Below are positions 60,720 through 64,000 of a stretch of 64,000 nucleotides of DNA, one piece after another. Position numbers and translations under genes: made by a program. The notes under the pieces were generated by a model. That model did no database searches, was not told where the DNA came from, and was given only the letters and a program-made list of their open reading frames with translations. Origin of the DNA: DASWHR01 sp036398095 (GTDB taxonomy: Bacteria > Actinomycetota > AC-67); the NCBI GenBank assembly GCA_036398095.1, contig DASWHR010000033.1:39986-103985 (forward strand), written 5' to 3'. How positions within the stretch are numbered: position 1 is the first letter of the stretch; each line of letters starts with the position of its first letter.

Positions 60720-62871
60720 CCAAACTCCCCTCCGAACGGCTCTCGCCGCTCAGTGTAGGTGTCCGGATTACCGGGGGAAGCTCAGTCGCCGACCACGAAC
60801 CCGCAACCGTCGGCGCCTTCGTCGGCGACGACGTCGTGATCGCAACCGAGTCCATCACCGGCCCCGTCCGATCGATCACGATCGAGGTACTACTGCGCAT
60901 CCACCCGTCAGTGGTATTGCCGGCCGTGTCGATCGCGCGAGCCCACAGCCACCACATGCCCTCACCCAACGTCGAATCCTGCCCGCTCGTGTCCGGCGTG
61001 CTGTTCACCGGTCCGCTCGGTGCATTCGTGTCATCCATCGTGAACTTCCACTCGTAGGACGCCACACCCGAGCCTGGATCAGTCGCCGACCACGCACCCG
61101 CAACCGTCGGCGCCTTCGTCGGCGACGACGTCGTGATCGAAACCGAGTCCATCACCGGCACCGTCCGGTCGATCACAAAATCGCGGGTCGCGATGGGACT
61201 CCAGTTGCCGACGTTATCTTTGGTTCTGATGTGGAACGTCCACGACCCTTCGGACGCCAACGAACCCGACTCTACGCTGACGGCCGTTCCCGCTAGATTC
61301 TGCCAAACGGGAGATTCTCCTTGAGGTTTGAAGTCGTATTCAAAGTTCGACACGCCCGAATAAAGGTCCTCGGCTTGCGTCCAGGTTGCCGTAACGGTTG
61401 AGGCGTTGAACGCCTCTCCGCTGGCAGGAGCAGTGATCGACGGCATGGGCGGCGGCGAGCCGGCCGTGTAATCGACAATCAGTTTCGGCTGGTTCGCGGT
61501 ATGGTCGGCGCTGCGGAAAAGCTTCCAAGTGTTGGTTGTGCCACCGTCGAAGCCGAACAGCGCAACACCGTAGTTGACGCCGGCATCGCGCGCCCATTGA
61601 TTGACCAATCCGGCAAGGCTCGTGCTGCCGAACTGAATATTGCCTCCACCGCTACATCCCGGTGACAAGGTGCTCGTCGCCAACGGATTGCCGGTGTCCA
61701 GCGACGGCTGCGAATCGTTCCACGTGATATTCCACTCCCACGGACCGTTGATCTTCACGAGATCCGTGCGGACGTCATTGATCGGAGCCACACACTCGCT
61801 TGAGGAGTAGTTGTAGACCTGTACCGTCGCGCTCGTTGCGAGATGATCCTCCAAGGCATGAACGGCGAACTTCAAATACGTGCGCGCACGAGCCGGAACC
61901 GCCGCGCCATCCGTTCCTGTGCGCAAGTCCGCGTTCGAGTGCTGCGAGGTACCGGCGTATCCACCGTTCTGGACGAATGTGTCCAGGTACCCATCCCCGC
62001 CGCCGGTCCCCGGCGACTTGATAAACGTGGGATCGATCGTCACCGGATAGACGCGCGCCGAATCCGTCAGCCACATCGTATCCGGGATGATGCTCGCGAT
62101 ATAGACGCCTGCCGCAGCTGGAAGCACCGAAAAATCGACATCCGGTGAGAATTCCCCCGACGACCCGCTGGAATCGGCCATCCATGGCGTGCCGAGCATC
62201 CAGCCCTCGCCATTGACGTCAGCGAATCCGAGCACGTCTGCGGAACTCTCAAACTCCAATCCGGAAACACTGAGCTGGAACGTGAAAGAAGGCGGCACGG
62301 TCGGAGCCGAATGCAGCGTGATCGCCTTACTGACATGCTCGCTGTGAACGGTATAGGACAAATCTGCGCCTGGCAGAATGCCCGGATACGTAATCGTTGA
62401 CCCAGCGACAACCGGGATCACTGATTCGGCACCAACCACGCCCACATCGATACGCGACCCCCCACGGACTAGGCTTACCAACGTCGGCGAATTGCTGTCC
62501 GCAGCGAAGTGCACCTGAAACAAGTTCGCCGCGTTGCGCCATCCCGTCGCATCAGCCACCAACGTCGAGTCGATCGGTTGCCATTCCCCCGATGCATCCA
62601 CGAAGTTAACGGCGCGAGTGTAAAACTCCGCATACGTCGATCCATCGGGTCGTTCGAAGAAATTCGCCGAAAGCGTTCGTTTGATAACAACGTCGGCAGT
62701 TTGATCCGCTGCGCCTGCAAAGGCGAGAGCGCCCGCCAGCCCCCAAACGGATGCGATGAAACAGAGCAGACGAATGACGCGAGTACGACGGGTGCGACGA
62801 GCCAATGAAGCCTCCCGAGGGGACGATGGTCTTGGTTCGACGAAGGCGATCCGGGAGACCGCACGAGCCAC
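60583..62871 (-). CDS. Rhs-type surface protein, N-terminal part (gene truncated by IS)
   Basis: GTG 62871 with GGAG five bases upstream. Exported: a basic N-terminus and hydrophobic signal (LLCFIASVWGLAGALAFAGA). A beta-rich domain with a DNRLRE-type module (about 300-470: ATVQVYNYSSSECVAPINDV and GVALFGFDGGTTNTW), then Ig/FN3-like repeats of about 99 residues (SVSITTSSPTKAPTVAG and SVAITTSSPTKAPTVAG, 297 bp apart). Native sequence ends near 60785; the last 65 codons (to 60583) read through the IS end and orfA. It originally continued into RHS repeats. Confidence 0.85.
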   Translation of the reverse strand: MARAVSRIAFVEPRPSSPREASLARRTRRTRVIRLLCFIASVWGLAGALAFAGAADQTADVVIKRTLSANFFERPDGSTYAEFYTRAVNFVDASGEWQPIDSTLVADATGWRNAANLFQVHFAADSNSPTLVSLVRGGSRIDVGVVGAESVIPVVAGSTITYPGILPGADLSYTVHSEHVSKAITLHSAPTVPPSFTFQLSVSGLEFESSADVLGFADVNGEGWMLGTPWMADSSGSSGEFSPDVDFSVLPAAAGVYIASIIPDTMWLTDSARVYPVTIDPTFIKSPGTGGGDGYLDTFVQNGGYAGTSQHSNADLRTGTDGAAVPARARTYLKFAVHALEDHLATSATVQVYNYSSSECVAPINDVRTDLVKINGPWEWNITWNDSQPSLDTGNPLATSTLSPGCSGGGNIQFGSTSLAGLVNQWARDAGVNYGVALFGFDGGTTNTWKLFRSADHTANQPKLIVDYTAGSPPPMPSITAPASGEAFNASTVTATWTQAEDLYSGVSNFEYDFKPQGESPVWQNLAGTAVSVESGSLASEGSWTFHIRTKDNVGNWSPIATRDFVIDRTVPVMDSVSITTSSPTKAPTVAGAWSATDPGSGVASYEWKFTMDDTNAPSGPVNSTPDTSGQDSTLGEGMWWLWARAIDTAGNTTDGWMRSSTSIVIDRTGPVMDSVAITTSSPTKAPTVAGSWSATELPPVIRTPTLSGESRSEGSLDATATSARVSAAGGAARARWRSAGWSDREGSWNLGIVFTALDEAR

Positions 62872-63162
62872 TGCGCTCCAACCATCGACGCGACGCCCCA
62901 GCCACCTTTAGAGAAATCTGAAAACAAGCTGCAAAGGGCTCAGGCTGACTAGGGTTGCTTATCCCGTGATTTGCGGATGTGGGATGTCCCATCTCCCCCT
63001 AACCGGTCACATCGAGGATTGCTCAGCGGCGGCGGGATCGACGAGGGCGTGAAAGTGGGCTGTGGCTTCGATGCGGACGGCCGACCGGTTCGGCCACACC
63101 CGGGCCGGACGCTATAATCCCGGCCGCCGAGACCAAACGCGATTCACAAAGGGGCGACCATC
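62872..63162. other. Intergenic region between rhs and a conserved protein
   Basis: Divergent promoters are likely. On the minus strand TTGCAG and TCTAAA (16-bp spacer) lie upstream of rhs; on the plus strand a TATAAT -10 is at 63113-63118. No gene is seen. Confidence 0.5.
63089..63118 (+). promoter_or_regulatory. Promoter of the split-barrel protein gene
   Basis: A perfect TATAAT (63113-63118) with a poor -35 (TTCGGC, 63089-63094, 18-bp spacer), leader about 45 nt. Confidence 0.45.
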
Positions 63163-63939
63163 GTGCCGAGGCTGAAGATCCACGATTTCCGCATCACCGA
63201 CTCGATCCTGGCCCAAACCGACCGGGACGCGGGCGACATCGTGTTCCTCGGGCCGAGCGGGACGACGGCGTTTCCGTTCGTGGTGTGGCGCAAGATCTCG
63301 GGACCCGGCGGCGTCTATGTGGACGCGTTCGAGATCGCCGGTCCCGACGGCGCGGTCATCGGTCCGTGGGAGCGCTCGTTCGAGGTCGACGGCGAGTCAT
63401 GGCCGGTGGACGTCGTCACCGAAGTCCGCGACTGGCGATTCCCCGCGCCCGGCGCTTACACGCTTCGCTACTACGAGTTCGACGACAAAATCTTCGAGGT
63501 CCCGTTCCAGGTCGTGCAGCAAGACCCGCCCTACGGCGTGGTGGTCCCCGGGCCGCTGGACGCGGCGCTGTCGAAGTCGACGCTGTGCTGGCTCGAGGTC
63601 CCGCAGCCCGACGGTGCCGTCGCCCCGTTCGGCATCTGGTTCGGCTACGAGGACGGCCGCGTCTACGTGCTGTTCGGCGAAGGCGAGCAGGAGGTCACCG
63701 GCCTCGACAAGGCCCGGTACGTGCGGCTGATCGCGCGGTCCAAGGACGTGCAAAGCCGGATCGGCGAGATCGACTGCGCCGTCCAGATTCTGCCCAAGGA
63801 CGCGCGCTGGGACTCGCTGGTGCAGGACCTTCTGATCGGGCGCCGCTTGAACGTGCGCGATCCGGCGAACGCGTCGAAGCGCTGGCGCGAGCAGTGCGAG
63901 ATCGCGATGCTCACGCCGGTCGCCGCGCCGCTGGCGTGA
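63163..63939 (+). CDS. Conserved two-domain protein with split-barrel (PNPOx-like) C-terminus
   Basis: 258 residues. GTG start with GGGG seven bases upstream. N-terminal beta-sandwich domain (about 1-125: RITDSILAQTDRDAGDIVFL, GAYTLRYYEFDDKIFEVPFQ) then a C-terminal domain (about 135-255) resembling pyridoxamine-phosphate-oxidase-like split barrels (LCWLEVPQPDGAVAPFGIWF, YVLFGEGEQEVTGLDKARYV). Flavin or F420 binding is possible but unproven. Its stop overlaps the next start (GTGA). Confidence 0.75.
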   Translation: MPRLKIHDFRITDSILAQTDRDAGDIVFLGPSGTTAFPFVVWRKISGPGGVYVDAFEIAGPDGAVIGPWERSFEVDGESWPVDVVTEVRDWRFPAPGAYTLRYYEFDDKIFEVPFQVVQQDPPYGVVVPGPLDAALSKSTLCWLEVPQPDGAVAPFGIWFGYEDGRVYVLFGEGEQEVTGLDKARYVRLIARSKDVQSRIGEIDCAVQILPKDARWDSLVQDLLIGRRLNVRDPANASKRWREQCEIAMLTPVAAPLA

Positions 63940-64000
63940 GCGCACCCGACTCCGTCCCGACGGTTCTGTTCGTCTGCATCCACAACGCCGGCCGCTCGCA
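63936..64000 (+). CDS. LMW protein-tyrosine phosphatase / arsenate reductase, N-terminus (partial)
   Basis: GTG 63936 overlaps the preceding stop (GTGA); only the first 21 codons are in the window. The P-loop is visible as LFVCIHNAGRS, fitting C-x5-R-S with HNAGRS, the form common in actinobacterial arsenate reductases rather than CxGNxCRS phosphatases. Function cannot be confirmed without the rest. Confidence 0.7.
   Translation, partial: MSAPDSVPTVLFVCIHNAGRS

Larger units (their letters stand above)
59530..60784 (-). mobile_element. IS3-family insertion sequence
   Basis: 1255 bp with imperfect terminal inverted repeats: the left end TGAGCTTCCCCCGGT and the reverse complement of the right end agree over this stretch and again at CCGGAC (23-24 bp in all, 3 mismatches). 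It carries orfA and orfB overlapping by ATGA. It interrupts the rhs gene. Flanks do not show the 3-4 bp target duplication expected (GAC on one side, ACC on the other), and the two rhs halves do not join in a natural way, so adjacent DNA was deleted. Confidence 0.9.

Noticed and set aside
1..64000. CRISPR arrays, rRNA, tRNA, replication origin
   Set aside because: No regularly spaced short repeats, no rRNA or tRNA signatures and no cluster of DnaA boxes were seen on reading both strands by eye.

Overview
The window is GC-rich (roughly two-thirds G+C) chromosomal DNA from an actinobacterium. Lineage markers are a WhiB regulator with four cysteines (22213-22491), the bacterial proteasome activator Bpa ending in GQYL (19236-19751), an F420-type luciferase-family oxidoreductase (36690-37835), an actinobacterial-style CDP-alcohol phosphatidyltransferase and frequent GTG starts with GTGA/ATGA gene overlaps. 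Nothing in the sequence fixes the class; an uncultured, deep-branching Actinomycetota is my guess.

Layout. 1-9100: two-component pair (partial), acyl-CoA ligase, secreted protein, amidase plus a mycothiol-type DinB-fold protein, PhzF, alpha/beta hydrolase. 7786-11550: an XRE-TPR regulator divergent from a 43-residue secreted-peptide gene (candidate peptide signalling pair), a MarR/MFS divergent pair with two inverted-repeat operators, and a candidate small RNA with a strong terminator. 11582-22500: CAP-domain protein, UbiB-like kinase, universal stress protein, an ABC exporter with a completely degenerate ATPase domain, phospholipid synthase, a DrrAB-type ABC exporter, Bpa, GGDEF cyclase and WhiB. 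22700-42000: mostly housekeeping and catabolic genes (NadD-like, eIF2B-like, CinA-like, ThDP enzyme, Crp, D,D-carboxypeptidase, DUF72, HAD, O-methyltransferase, PHP, histidine kinase, acyl-CoA dehydrogenase). 41990-46945: four paralogous TetR genes (one decayed) around three small secreted proteins. 47137-52000: carboxyltransferase, TldD/TldE protease pair, NUDIX. 52000-62900 is an accessory region: an AbiEi/AbiEii toxin-antitoxin module, then an Rhs polymorphic-toxin locus with immunity genes and displaced tips, cut by an IS3-family element. The end returns to core genes (split-barrel protein, LMW phosphatase/arsenate reductase start).

Most striking pattern: in two unrelated places a small accessory gene set (a lipoprotein gene; the AbiE pair) sits between direct repeats that are copies of the 3' end of the neighbouring resident gene (51 bp at 23247/24062; 36 bp at 51964/53577, one mismatch each), with no recombinase inside. 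This looks like site-specific or homology-assisted capture of cassettes at gene ends. The peptide/XRE-TPR pair, the candidate sRNA at 11454-11548 and the motif-dead ABC ATPase are the other items most worth testing.
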